Shown here one piece after another: positions 1-7,441 of a stretch of 21,758 bases of DNA (position 1 is its first letter; each line of letters starts with the position of its first letter). The position numbers and the translations under genes were made by a program. This stretch comes from Bacteroidales bacterium. Its GTDB lineage: Bacteria; Bacteroidota; Bacteroidia; Bacteroidales; UBA932. The notes beneath the pieces are model-generated. The model saw nothing but the letters and a program-made list of their open reading frames with translations. It was not told where the DNA came from and made no database searches. The DNA lies in assembly GCA_021443625.1 (NCBI GenBank), contig JABUTP010000002.1, forward strand, positions 3,344-25,101. The letters run 5' to 3'.

Positions 1-1845
1 GAAGAGGTTGCCGCCGCAGTTGCCCCCGCCGTGGAGAACGAAACTCCCGCAGCTGCCCCCAAATCAAATCGCAGAAGCAATGCATCCCAGGACAATGCCA
101 CATTCGATTGGGAAGCTTTCGAGAGCGATAATGCAGAGATAGACGTAAAAGTCGCTACTGAAGCCTACGAAAACACCCTCTCACGCGTAGCAGAAGGCGA
201 AGTTGTGGAAGGTACCGTAGTCGATATCACCAAACGCGACGTAATCGTTAACATCGGTTACAAGAGCGAAGGTGTCATCAGCAACAGCGAATTCAAATAC
301 AACCCCGAACTCCAGATAGGTGACAAGGTTGAGGTTTATGTAGAGTCAACCGAAGACAAGAAAGGTCAGCTTGTCCTTTCGCACAAACGTGCCCGCTCAC
401 TCCGCTCCTGGGACCGCGTAAACGAGGCCTGCGAGAAGGACGAAATCGTAAAGGGTTACATCAAGTGCCGCACAAAGGGCGGTATGATTGTGGATGTATT
501 CGGCATCGAGGCATTCCTCCCCGGTTCACAGATCGACACCAAGCCCATCCGCGACTACGATGCATTTGTCAATAAGACGATGGACTTCAAGATTGTCAAG
601 ATCAACAGCGAGTTCCGCAACGTTGTGGTTTCCCACAAAGCCATCGTTGAGGCCGAGCAGGAAGCCCAGAAGGCAGACATCATCAGCCGTCTCGAGAAAG
701 GCCAGATTGTCGAAGGCGTTGTCAAGAACATCACTTCCTACGGCGTATTCGTTGACCTCGGCGGTGTTGACGGTCTCGTTCACATCACCGACCTCAGCTG
801 GGGCCGCATCAGCCATCCCGAAGAGGTTGTTTCCCTCGACGAGCAGATCAAGGTCGTTATCCTTGGCTTCGACGAAGGCAAGAAGCGCATAGCCCTCGGC
901 ATCAAGCAGCTCACAGCCCATCCCTGGGACGCTCTCGATCCCAACCTCAAAGAGGGTGACAAGGTTACCGGCAAGGTTGTCGATATCGCCGATTACGGTG
1001 CATTCGTGGCTGTTCAGCCCGGCGTTGAAGGTCTTATCCACGTCAGCGAAATGAGCTGGAGCGCACATCTCCGCGGAGCTCAGGACTTCTTCAAGGTAGG
1101 TGACGACGTTGAGGCAGTTGTCCTCTCCATCGACCGTGAAGAGCGCAAGATGTCCCTCGGTATCAAACAGCTCAAACCCGATCCCTGGGCAAACATCGCA
1201 GAGAAATATCCCATCGGCAGCAAATTCTCCGCTACCGTCCGCAATATCACCAACTTCGGTGTGTTCGTTGAGCTTCAGGAAGGTGTTGAAGGTCTCGTTC
1301 ACATCAGCGACCTCTCCTGGACCAAGAAGGTTAAACACCCCAGCGAGATTGTAGCCATCGGTGATACCATCGACGTCATCGTTCTCGATATCGAGCAGAC
1401 CATCCGTCGTCTCAGCCTCGGTCACAAGCAGCTCGAACCCAGCCCTTGGGAAGCATACGAGTCGCAGTTTGCACAGGGTTCAATACAGGAAGGCACAGTT
1501 ACCTCCGTATCCGAGAAGGGTGCAAACGTTACCTTTGAAGGTGGCATCGAAGGCTATGTTACAGCCCGCGGAATGGCCAAGGAAGACGGCACCACCATCA
1601 AAGAGGGTGAAACCCTTCCTTTCAAGGTTATCGAGTTCAACAAGAACACCCGCAAGCTCATCCTCTCTCACACCCGTACATTCGATGATGCACGCCGTGA
1701 GACCGAAGCCAAGGCCAAGGACAGCGAAGCTGCTCAGCAGCACAAGGCTCTCAAGAGCATCAACTCCGCAATAGAGGTTACTACTCTTGGTGACATCAGC
1801 GACCTCGCCGCCCTCAAGGCAAATCTCGAGGCAGAAGAGAAATAA
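1..1845 (+). CDS. rpsA: 30S ribosomal protein S1 (5' end cut by window)
   Basis: S1 binds mRNA on the small ribosomal subunit and helps initiation, which matters in Bacteroidota where Shine-Dalgarno sites are rare. The frame is open from base 1, so the true start lies upstream; the GTG at 31 is only the first start-like codon in view. After an Ala/Pro-rich N-terminal stretch, six S1 (OB-fold) repeats follow. Repeats 3-5 share the cores GVDGLVHITDLSW, GVEGLIHVSEMSW and GVEGLVHISDLSW. Repeat 6 is weaker (GIEGYVTARGMAK), as is usual near the C-terminus. The tail is rich in Ala, Glu and Lys. At least 614 codons are present, close to the usual Bacteroidota length. Codons mostly end in C, as expected of a highly expressed gene. 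A hairpin terminator follows 22 bases after the stop. Confidence 0.97.
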   Translation, partial: EEVAAAVAPAVENETPAAAPKSNRRSNASQDNATFDWEAFESDNAEIDVKVATEAYENTLSRVAEGEVVEGTVVDITKRDVIVNIGYKSEGVISNSEFKYNPELQIGDKVEVYVESTEDKKGQLVLSHKRARSLRSWDRVNEACEKDEIVKGYIKCRTKGGMIVDVFGIEAFLPGSQIDTKPIRDYDAFVNKTMDFKIVKINSEFRNVVVSHKAIVEAEQEAQKADIISRLEKGQIVEGVVKNITSYGVFVDLGGVDGLVHITDLSWGRISHPEEVVSLDEQIKVVILGFDEGKKRIALGIKQLTAHPWDALDPNLKEGDKVTGKVVDIADYGAFVAVQPGVEGLIHVSEMSWSAHLRGAQDFFKVGDDVEAVVLSIDREERKMSLGIKQLKPDPWANIAEKYPIGSKFSATVRNITNFGVFVELQEGVEGLVHISDLSWTKKVKHPSEIVAIGDTIDVIVLDIEQTIRRLSLGHKQLEPSPWEAYESQFAQGSIQEGTVTSVSEKGANVTFEGGIEGYVTARGMAKEDGTTIKEGETLPFKVIEFNKNTRKLILSHTRTFDDARRETEAKAKDSEAAQQHKALKSINSAIEVTTLGDISDLAALKANLEAEEK

Positions 1846-1867
1846 TCAGACTGCCTTCAATTGAAGA

Positions 1868-1904
1868 AAAGGTGCCCTCCTTCGTGGACGGCACCTTTCT
1901 TTTT
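1868..1904 (+). terminator. Rho-independent terminator of rpsA
   Basis: A perfect 9-bp stem, AAAGGTGCC (1868-1876) with GGCACCTTT (1890-1898), encloses a 13-base loop that can itself form a short TCC/GGA stem. A CTTTTT tract follows (1899-1904). It stands just after the rpsA stop and before the rnz promoter, so it should separate the two transcripts. Confidence 0.88.
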
Positions 1905-1917
1905 GCCGAAAAATTGG

Positions 1918-1925
1918 TACCTTTG
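1918..1925 (+). promoter_or_regulatory. Possible Bacteroidota -7 element for rnz
   Basis: TACCTTTG fits the Bacteroidota -7 consensus TAnnTTTG. No clear TTTG element lies 19-21 bases upstream, only T-rich sequence of the rpsA terminator. A start site about six bases downstream would leave a leader of under ten bases before the ATG at 1940, so the rnz message would be nearly leaderless. Confidence 0.45.
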
Positions 1926-1939
1926 GAGGGATTTACAAT

Positions 1940-2872
1940 ATGGAATTCTCTCTCACGACACTCGGAACATCCTCGGCATCACCCAACCCGTTGCGCCATA
2001 CAAGCTGCCACGTGGTGACGGCAAGGGAACACCATTTCCTGATAGATTGCGGCGAAGGGTGCCAGATGCAGCTGCAGCGCGCTTCAATCCCCTTCTCGTG
2101 GATTGACAACATATTCATATCACATCTCCACGGAGACCACCTGTTCGGCATTTTCGGGCTGCTCTCAACAATGTCAATGCAGGGCCGGACTGCCCCCCTC
2201 TACATCTATGCCCCCGAAGGCTTCGCCGCCATACTGGACTTCTTCATGAAACAGTTTGCCGACGGTGTCCTGTTTGAGATAGTCTTCACACCTCTCGGTA
2301 TGAAAGGGAAGGAGGTGATTCTTGACCTGCGGACAGTGGAAGTCAGCGCCTTCCCGCTCAACCACAGGGTACCCACCTTCGGGTTTCTATTCAGGGAAAA
2401 AGAGCCGCAGCGCAACGTCCACAAGTGGCGTGTCGAAGCCGATGATCTCACTCTTGCCGAAATCGGAGCCCTCAAAAACGGTCAGGACGTGATGAGGGAG
2501 AACGGAGACGTTCTCGAAGTGGGGAAATACACCTACATTCCGTGGCAGCCCCGTTCGCTGGCCTACTGCTGCGATACGGCTCCGTTCGACGGACTTGCAG
2601 GATGGATTGAAGGTGTGGATCTGCTCTACCACGATGCCACCTACGCCGATGACAAGGCCGAAATGGCTGTAAAGTATTACCATTCCACCGGCAGGATGGC
2701 TGCCGAAACCGCTTTGGCGGCGAGGGCGGGCCGGCTGGTTCTGGGACATTTCTCCGCGCGTTACCGCAACCTTGACCAGTTGCTGGAGGAAGCCCGCTCG
2801 GTGTTTCCCGATACCGCTGTTGCAAATGACGGGCAGAAATACGAAATCCCGCTGGTCAAACTGTCTCGATAG
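1940..2872 (+). CDS. rnz: Ribonuclease Z (tRNase Z)
   Basis: This endonuclease of the metallo-beta-lactamase fold cleaves the 3' trailer from tRNA precursors, chiefly those lacking an encoded CCA. The zinc motif HLHGDH is at residues 62-67, and further ligands are His142 (NHRVPTFGF), Asp212 (CCDTAP) and His270 (LGHFSARY). At 310 residues it is the short bacterial form. The N-terminus MEFSLTTLGTSSASP is typical of the family and supports the ATG at 1940. The gene is alone between the rpsA terminator and the convergent mltG, whose stop is only three bases away. The one tRNA gene in this window encodes its CCA, so it would not need this cleavage in the usual way. Confidence 0.96.
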   Translation: MEFSLTTLGTSSASPNPLRHTSCHVVTAREHHFLIDCGEGCQMQLQRASIPFSWIDNIFISHLHGDHLFGIFGLLSTMSMQGRTAPLYIYAPEGFAAILDFFMKQFADGVLFEIVFTPLGMKGKEVILDLRTVEVSAFPLNHRVPTFGFLFREKEPQRNVHKWRVEADDLTLAEIGALKNGQDVMRENGDVLEVGKYTYIPWQPRSLAYCCDTAPFDGLAGWIEGVDLLYHDATYADDKAEMAVKYYHSTGRMAAETALAARAGRLVLGHFSARYRNLDQLLEEARSVFPDTAVANDGQKYEIPLVKLSR

Positions 2873-2875
2873 CCG

Positions 2876-3943
2876 CTAAGAGTTCTTCTTTGCTTTCTCT
2901 CGGGCGTTCAGGGCGGCGTGGTAGCGGCGGGCATTGGCCAGATGTTCCGGATAGGTCGCTGCAAAATTGTGCTGCCCCACAAAAGTTTCCTTTGCGCAGA
3001 AATAGATGTAGTTGTGCTTCTCGTAGTTCAGCACGGCGTCTATGGCAACCTTGGGGGCAATGGTGATGGGCCCCGGAGGAAGCCCCTTGTGCAGATAGGT
3101 GTTGTAGGGGGATTCTATCTTCAGATGCTTCGACAGAATACGGGTTATACCCGCCTCGCCGGCGGCGTATTTCACGGTCGGGTCAGCCTGCAGCGGGATT
3201 CCCTTGCGCAGGCGGTTGATATAGACTCCCGCAATGGTGGGCATCTCGGGTTCGTATTTTGTTTCTTCAATGACAATCGAGGCCAGTGTCATCACCTCGT
3301 CCTGGGACAGGCCAGCCTTCTGCGCCTTTTCCTTGCGGGCTGGAGTCCAGAAAGCATCGTATTCCTTCTTCATGCGGGCCAGAAACTCGTGGGGGGTGAT
3401 GGTCCAATACACTTCGTAGGTGTCCGGAATGAACATCGACAGGTAGGAGGCCTTGTTGAATCCGTAGGATTTCATCGTGACCTCATCCCGGATGGCGGTT
3501 ATGATTTCGGTGGAATCGGCCTCAATGCGCTGCGAAAGGTGTGACGCCATCTTTTCGAAATTCCGGATATATCCTTTGACCTGAATTCTGACCGGGGTCT
3601 GCCAGCCGTGCGAGAAAACTCTTTCTATCTCTTTGTTGTTGAGGCCCGGCTTCAGCAGGTAATGCCCGGGCTTCAACGCTTCGTCCAGACCCAGATGGAT
3701 TGCAGCCTTGCGGAAACTCTTCATATCCGACACTGCGCCGCTCTTTTCGAGCGAATCGAGGAACCCCTCGAAACCCGTGCTGCGGCTGATGTAGATGTGA
3801 CTGTCGTTCTCTATGGTGTTGGGACGATAATAGCGGTACCAGTATCCGAGACAGAACAGCAGTCCTATGAAAACCACGGATGCGGCTGCTGATATGATTG
3901 TGATTCTATTCCTGCCGGGTTTGCTTTTGGGTTTCGATGTCAT
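2876..3943 (-). CDS. mltG: Endolytic murein transglycosylase MltG
   Basis: MltG is a membrane-anchored lytic transglycosylase (YceG family) that cuts nascent peptidoglycan strands and is thought to set glycan chain length. A basic N-terminus leads into one membrane segment at about residues 15-35, with the rest periplasmic. The catalytic motif reads ASIVIEET (221-228); Glu227 should be the catalytic acid by alignment with E. coli Glu218. The conserved YINRLRKG and LQADPTVKY follow, then YNTYLHKGLPPGPI near 280-293. Length (355) is normal. The start overlaps the stop of the upstream glucosaminidase gene as ATGA, so the two are surely co-transcribed. The position two before Glu227, usually acidic as I recall the family, is Ile225 here. 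Confidence 0.95.
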   Translation of the reverse strand: MTSKPKSKPGRNRITIISAAASVVFIGLLFCLGYWYRYYRPNTIENDSHIYISRSTGFEGFLDSLEKSGAVSDMKSFRKAAIHLGLDEALKPGHYLLKPGLNNKEIERVFSHGWQTPVRIQVKGYIRNFEKMASHLSQRIEADSTEIITAIRDEVTMKSYGFNKASYLSMFIPDTYEVYWTITPHEFLARMKKEYDAFWTPARKEKAQKAGLSQDEVMTLASIVIEETKYEPEMPTIAGVYINRLRKGIPLQADPTVKYAAGEAGITRILSKHLKIESPYNTYLHKGLPPGPITIAPKVAIDAVLNYEKHNYIYFCAKETFVGQHNFAATYPEHLANARRYHAALNAREKAKKNS

Positions 3944-4905
3944 TTGCGGTCGGGCTTTTTAAGGAGCAGCAGCATTCCGGGCTGGGGTTCCGCTCCTTGG
4001 GAAATATGATTGATGCGGCGCAGAGAGTTCTGCCTGATGGCGAACCTCTGTGAAAGGTCTTTGAGGGTTTCCCCCTCTTCCACCACGTGGGCGGGCATTT
4101 CGGCAGTTCCCTGCCTTCTCTTGGGTTCGAGATAGACTATGGTGCCGCTTTCTATCACGTGGTTTCGGCTTTCGTCGTTTATCTTGAGAATCTCATTGAG
4201 GAAGAGATTGTAGTCCCGGGCCAGTGAGAAGTAGGTTTCTCCTCCGTTGGCCACTATGTAGAGCACTCCGTACCTTTCATAGACGGGGTGCGTCAAGTCT
4301 ATTCCCGCAAGGTTCTTCAGCCGTACCACCGTTTCTTCCGGTTTGACTTCAACGGCTTGCGGGGCGTTTGCGGGAGGGGCTGGCAGTTGGACCTCCGGCT
4401 CGAGAATGTCATATCGGAAGAGTTTGTAATTCTCGATGATGGCTATCAGCTTCTCGGGATATTTCGGGTCTGTGGCATATCCTGCCCTGCTCAATCCGTA
4501 GGCCCAGCCGCGGTAGTCGGTGGGGTCAAGGTCAAACAGGAACGCGTAGCGGTCGCGGTATCTCAGAAATGCGGAATGGTCGCGGAACGACTCGTCGGCT
4601 GATGCGTATTTGCGGAAACATTCGCCTGCGGCATCGTCGTCACGGCTCACCGTGGCTCCCCTCCATCCCGCGCATTTGATGCCGAAATGGTTGTTCGCCT
4701 CCTTTGCCAGATAAGAGGTGCCATCGGCAGATTCGAGGCATCCCTGAGCCAGGGTAATGCTCGCCGGAATCCCGTTCTGCTGCATTTCGCGGATGGCGGT
4801 GCTTTTGTATTTTTCGATATAGAGCAGGCGGGCATCGTTTGCCGCGTGGGCAACGATGCTCGCCAATACTGCCATACATAATATGAACTTCGTGCGGAAG
4901 GGCAT
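3940..4905 (-). CDS. Secreted glucosaminidase with C-terminal LysM domains
   Basis: A peptidoglycan hydrolase of the GH73/FlgJ-like type (the exact bond cut cannot be told from sequence). A signal peptide spans about residues 1-21 (AHA before AND). The catalytic domain runs about 27-165, with the likely catalytic Glu58 in LAQGCLESADGTS followed by NNHFGIKC. A proline-rich linker (about 170-190) leads to a weak LysM-like repeat (about 212-260) and a clearer LysM repeat (about 272-317), which should hold the enzyme on murein. It lies between pgi, 30 bases upstream, and mltG, which it overlaps by 4 bases. A glycan-cutting hydrolase and MltG made from one message suggests coordinated wall remodelling. 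Two cysteines (Cys78, Cys96) flank the domain and may form a disulfide. Confidence 0.92.
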   Translation of the reverse strand: MPFRTKFILCMAVLASIVAHAANDARLLYIEKYKSTAIREMQQNGIPASITLAQGCLESADGTSYLAKEANNHFGIKCAGWRGATVSRDDDAAGECFRKYASADESFRDHSAFLRYRDRYAFLFDLDPTDYRGWAYGLSRAGYATDPKYPEKLIAIIENYKLFRYDILEPEVQLPAPPANAPQAVEVKPEETVVRLKNLAGIDLTHPVYERYGVLYIVANGGETYFSLARDYNLFLNEILKINDESRNHVIESGTIVYLEPKRRQGTAEMPAHVVEEGETLKDLSQRFAIRQNSLRRINHISQGAEPQPGMLLLLKKPDRK

Positions 4906-4907
4906 AT

Positions 4908-4919
4908 CGCGGAGCCGCG
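4908..4919. repeat. Short perfect inverted repeat before glucosaminidase start
   Basis: CGCGG AG CCGCG lies in the 30-base gap between the pgi stop and the ATG at 4905. As RNA it could form a tight GC hairpin two bases before the start codon and damp translation of the downstream gene relative to pgi. It may equally be chance in GC-rich DNA. Confidence 0.4.
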
Positions 4920-4935
4920 TCTGTCTTGGGGGAGA

Positions 4936-6264
4936 TTACCTGTTTTTCAACTGCTCTGCGAGTTCTTCGTAGCCCGGTTTGCCAAGCAGTGCGAACATAT
5001 TCTTCTTGTATGCCTCCACACCGGGTTGGTTGAACGGGTTGACTCCGAGAACATAGCCGCTGATGCCGCAGGCTTTCTCGAAGAAATAGAACAGGCCGCC
5101 GAGATTGTAGGCGTCAAGTTTCTCAATGGAAATTCCGATCTGGGGCACGCCGCCGTCGATGTGGGCCATCACGGTGGCTTTCATCGCGCTGTCGTTGCAC
5201 TCCTCGATCCGCTTTCCGGTGAGGAAATTCAGTCCGTCCAGATTCTCCTTGTCGGCGGGAACCGAGAGGTTGCGGTCGCACCTGGCAACGCTGATGACCG
5301 TCTCGAACAGGGTGCGCTCTCCTTCCTGGATGTACTGACCCATAGAGTGGAGGTCGGTGGTGTTGGTCACCGATGCGGGGAAGATGCCCTTGCCGTCTTT
5401 CCCTTCACTCTCGCCGTAAAGTTGTTTCCACCATTCGGAAACATAGACGAGTTTGGGGTTGTAGTTCACCAGAATCTCATTTTTCTTCCCCTGGGCATAG
5501 AGCATATTCCTGAGGGCGGCATATTGGATTGCCGGGTTTTCGGCACTTGCCGTGCCGCAGGCCTTCTCCATGTCTTGGGCACCGCGCACCATGGCGTCGA
5601 TGTCAAATCCTGCAAGGAGGATGGGTAGCAGCCCCACGGGGGTGAGAACGGAATAGCGGCCGCCGATGTTGTCCTCTATGACGAAGGTGGTGTAACCCTC
5701 GGCTGTGGCAAGGGTCTTGAGCGCTCCGCGGGCCTTGTCGGTCACGGCCACGATGCGGCTGGCGGCCTCTTCTGCGCCATATTTGGTTTCAATATATTGC
5801 TTGATGATGCGGAATGCGATGGCGGGTTCGGTGGTTGTGCCGGACTTGGAGATGACCACTGCGGCAACGTTGCGGCGCTCCATAAGGTCCATCAGCTCCG
5901 CCAGATAGTCTTCGCTCAGTGTCATTCCGGCAAAGACCACCTGCGGGGCGCTGCTGTCAAGGTTGACGGCAAAATTGTGCGAAAGTGCGGATATTGCGGC
6001 CTTGGCTCCGAGATAAGAGCCGCCGATGCCGATAACAACCACCAGGTTGATATTCTTGTTTTTCCAGCGCGATGCAACATCCTTGTAGCCGTCCAGTATT
6101 TCGGGGGTGATGGATGACGGCAGATGGTTCCAGCCCAGGAAATCGCTGCCCGGAGCTTTGCCGCCTTCAAGTGTGTTGAATCCTTCAATGGCCTTGCCGG
6201 TCCACTCTGCAATCTGTTTTTCGTCTGCGAATGCCCTGCATCCGCTGTTGTCGATAGTAATCAT
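4936..6264 (-). CDS. pgi: Glucose-6-phosphate isomerase
   Basis: Interconverts glucose 6-phosphate and fructose 6-phosphate in the cytoplasm. Length (442) is that of the shorter bacterial PGI group. Family motifs are all present: SKSGTTTE (139-146) for phosphate binding, GGRYS (201-205), GESEGK (284-289) with the presumed catalytic Glu, His306, and the second PGI signature ending NQPGVEAYK (412-420). It is first in a minus-strand run followed by the glucosaminidase and mltG, and is divergent from tRNA-Leu. Fructose 6-phosphate is the precursor of UDP-GlcNAc, so its place upstream of wall enzymes makes metabolic sense, though the link may be only positional. Confidence 0.97.
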   Translation of the reverse strand: MITIDNSGCRAFADEKQIAEWTGKAIEGFNTLEGGKAPGSDFLGWNHLPSSITPEILDGYKDVASRWKNKNINLVVVIGIGGSYLGAKAAISALSHNFAVNLDSSAPQVVFAGMTLSEDYLAELMDLMERRNVAAVVISKSGTTTEPAIAFRIIKQYIETKYGAEEAASRIVAVTDKARGALKTLATAEGYTTFVIEDNIGGRYSVLTPVGLLPILLAGFDIDAMVRGAQDMEKACGTASAENPAIQYAALRNMLYAQGKKNEILVNYNPKLVYVSEWWKQLYGESEGKDGKGIFPASVTNTTDLHSMGQYIQEGERTLFETVISVARCDRNLSVPADKENLDGLNFLTGKRIEECNDSAMKATVMAHIDGGVPQIGISIEKLDAYNLGGLFYFFEKACGISGYVLGVNPFNQPGVEAYKKNMFALLGKPGYEELAEQLKNR

Positions 6265-6307
6265 TTTCTATGTGGTTTTAATTATTTCAAAAGGGTTGGC
6301 AATTTAC

Positions 6308-6339
6308 GAAAATTAGCAGGAAGGTCTAAAAAAAATCAA
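6308..6339 (-). promoter_or_regulatory. Possible promoter for pgi operon
   Basis: On the minus strand, TTG (6339-6337), a 21-base spacer, then TAATTTTC (6315-6308) resembles the Bacteroidota TTTG/TAnnTTTG pair with the last G changed to C. It lies about 45 bases before the pgi ATG. No better match occurs between pgi and the tRNA gene. Confidence 0.35.
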
Positions 6340-6345
6340 GAAAAA

Positions 6346-6376
6346 TTTGCATAGCGAAAAAAAAGGACTACATTTG
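6346..6376 (+). promoter_or_regulatory. Bacteroidota-type promoter of tRNA-Leu
   Basis: TTTG (6346-6349), a 19-base spacer and TACATTTG (6369-6376) match both elements of the Bacteroidota consensus (TTTG and TAnnTTTG) exactly. Transcription would begin around 6382, just before the mature tRNA 5' end at 6391. This is the strongest promoter match in the window and the best single clue to the phylum. Confidence 0.85.
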
Positions 6377-6390
6377 CAATCCCAAATCAA

Positions 6391-6479
6391 GCCCAGGTGG
6401 TGAAATTGGTAGACACGCTACTTTGAGGGGGTAGTGCCTGTTTTAGGGCGTGCAAGTTCAAATCTTGTCCTGGGCACCA
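6391..6479 (+). tRNA. tRNA-Leu (anticodon GAG)
   Basis: Acceptor stem GCCCAGG (6391-6397) pairs with CCTGGGC (6469-6475); the discriminator is A and CCA is encoded (6477-6479). The D arm has the usual TTGGTAGA loop. The anticodon stem CTACT/GGTAG encloses loop TTGAGGG with anticodon GAG at 6425-6427, reading CUC and CUU. A 17-base variable region with a short GCC/GGC stem makes it class II, as expected for leucine. The T arm is GCAAG-TTCAAAT-CTTGT. It is transcribed alone between its own promoter and terminator. Confidence 0.97.
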
Positions 6480-6484
6480 GTTTC

Positions 6485-6522
6485 AAAAAAGAACAATCGT
6501 TTCCGCGGTTGTTCTTTTTTTT
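6485..6522 (+). terminator. Rho-independent terminator of tRNA-Leu
   Basis: GAACAA (6491-6496) pairs with TTGTTC (6509-6514), and the helix can extend inward through TCG/CGG. It is preceded by A6 and followed by T8, so the A/T tracts can lengthen the stem. It begins six bases after the tRNA 3' end. Confidence 0.9.
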
Positions 6523-6523
6523 A

Positions 6524-6531
6524 TAAATTTG
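6524..6531 (+). promoter_or_regulatory. Possible -7 element for uxuBA
   Basis: TAAATTTG matches TAnnTTTG and starts two bases after the tRNA terminator T-tract. There is no clear TTTG upstream element at 19-21 bases; only TTT at 6500-6502. A start near 6538 would give a leader of about 70 bases that contains the hairpin at 6544-6566. Confidence 0.45.
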
Positions 6532-6543
6532 CTTGGCCATAGA

Positions 6544-6570
6544 CCATACCTTTTGTTTGGGTATGGTTTT
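6544..6570 (+). promoter_or_regulatory. Terminator-like hairpin in uxuBA leader
   Basis: CCATACC (6544-6550) pairs perfectly with GGTATGG (6560-6566) around a 9-base loop, followed by TTTT. It lies between the possible uxuB promoter and the ATG at 6609. It could be a second terminator for tRNA read-through or an attenuator/stability hairpin of the uxuBA message. The T-tract is short, so termination would be partial. Confidence 0.45.
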
Positions 6571-6576
6571 GCCTGC

Positions 6577-6588
6577 ACAACAAGTTGT
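6577..6588. promoter_or_regulatory. Small inverted repeat, possible operator before uxuB
   Basis: ACAAC AA GTTGT is a perfect 5-bp inverted repeat 20 bases before the uxuB start. Hexuronate genes are often controlled by LacI- or GntR-type repressors that bind such palindromes, but no regulator gene is in the window and the repeat is short enough to be chance. Confidence 0.25.
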
Positions 6589-6608
6589 AATCTAAATCAA
6601 ATCAGAAT

Positions 6609-7427
6609 ATGAAAAATTTGTTCGATGTCAAGGACAAGGTCGTGGTAATGACCGGCGCCTGCGGCGTATTGGGTTCTTCTATTGTAAAACATTTTGCTGA
6701 ACAGGGTTCGAAGGTGGTTCTTCTTGACCTTGAAAGGGCTGCCGAAAAGGGCAATGCTCTTGTGGCTGAGATAGAGGCAGCGGGCGGAGAAGCCTGTTTC
6801 TTCCCCACAAATGTCCTCGAAAAGGAGGCTCTGGAGCAGAACTACACCGACATAATGGCCCGTTACGGCAGGATTGACGTCCTCCTCAATGCGGCCGGCG
6901 GCAACATGGCCCGCGCCACGGTTCCCCCCGACAAAACCATATTCGACCTCGACGTGGATGCAGTCAAGATGTGTACCGAACTCAACCTTTTCGGAACAAT
7001 CCTCCCCACAATGGTTTTCGCCAAGGCAATGGTGGAGCAGAAATGCGGTTCCATCATCAATTTCGCATCGGAATCGGCGCTGCGTCCCTTGACCAGGGTT
7101 GCCGGCTACGGCGTGGCCAAGGCGGCGGTGGCCAACTGGACTAAATATCTCTGCGCCGAGCTTGCCATCAAGTTCGGAAGCGGTCTCCGCGTAAATGCCA
7201 TCGCCCCGGGCTTCCTGCTTACCGAGCAGAACCGCACCCTTCTCACAAACGAGGACGGCTCGCTGACCCCCCGTTCCCACACCATTCTGGCCCATACCCC
7301 TTTCGGAAGGTTCCTGGAGCCGGAAGAGCTGGTGGGAACCCTTCAATATCTGGCAAGTGAGGCCTCCAAGGCCGTTACCGGTACCGTCGTTGTGGTTGAT
7401 GGCGGATTTGATGCATTCTCAATCTAA
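6609..7427 (+). CDS. uxuB: SDR-type D-mannonate oxidoreductase (fructuronate reductase)
   Basis: A short-chain dehydrogenase/reductase expected to reduce D-fructuronate to D-mannonate with NAD(P)H. The Rossmann motif TGACGVLG is at 15-22, NAAG at 94-97, the catalytic serine at 154 or 156 (NFASESA), and YGVAK gives Tyr167 and Lys171. Length is 272 residues. This differs from E. coli UxuB, a long-chain enzyme, and resembles the SDR form known from Bacillus (YjmF). The substrate call rests mainly on uxuA starting 14 bases downstream, whose product takes the next step. A gluconate-type SDR is the main alternative if the neighbour is ignored. Confidence 0.85.
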   Translation: MKNLFDVKDKVVVMTGACGVLGSSIVKHFAEQGSKVVLLDLERAAEKGNALVAEIEAAGGEACFFPTNVLEKEALEQNYTDIMARYGRIDVLLNAAGGNMARATVPPDKTIFDLDVDAVKMCTELNLFGTILPTMVFAKAMVEQKCGSIINFASESALRPLTRVAGYGVAKAAVANWTKYLCAELAIKFGSGLRVNAIAPGFLLTEQNRTLLTNEDGSLTPRSHTILAHTPFGRFLEPEELVGTLQYLASEASKAVTGTVVVVDGGFDAFSI

Positions 7428-7441
7428 TTTTTACTGTTGTT

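Noticed and set aside
526..1425. Long minus-strand open frame opposite rpsA (299 codons)
   Set aside because: It mirrors the repetitive, codon-biased S1 gene; its protein is an Ala/Asp/Val-rich repeat with no family features.
700..1480. DNA repeats inside rpsA
   Set aside because: They reflect the homologous S1 repeats of the protein, not a mobile or tandem DNA repeat.
6391..6479. tRNA-Leu as an integration site for a mobile element
   Set aside because: No integrase, no repeat of the tRNA 3' end and only core genes on both sides.
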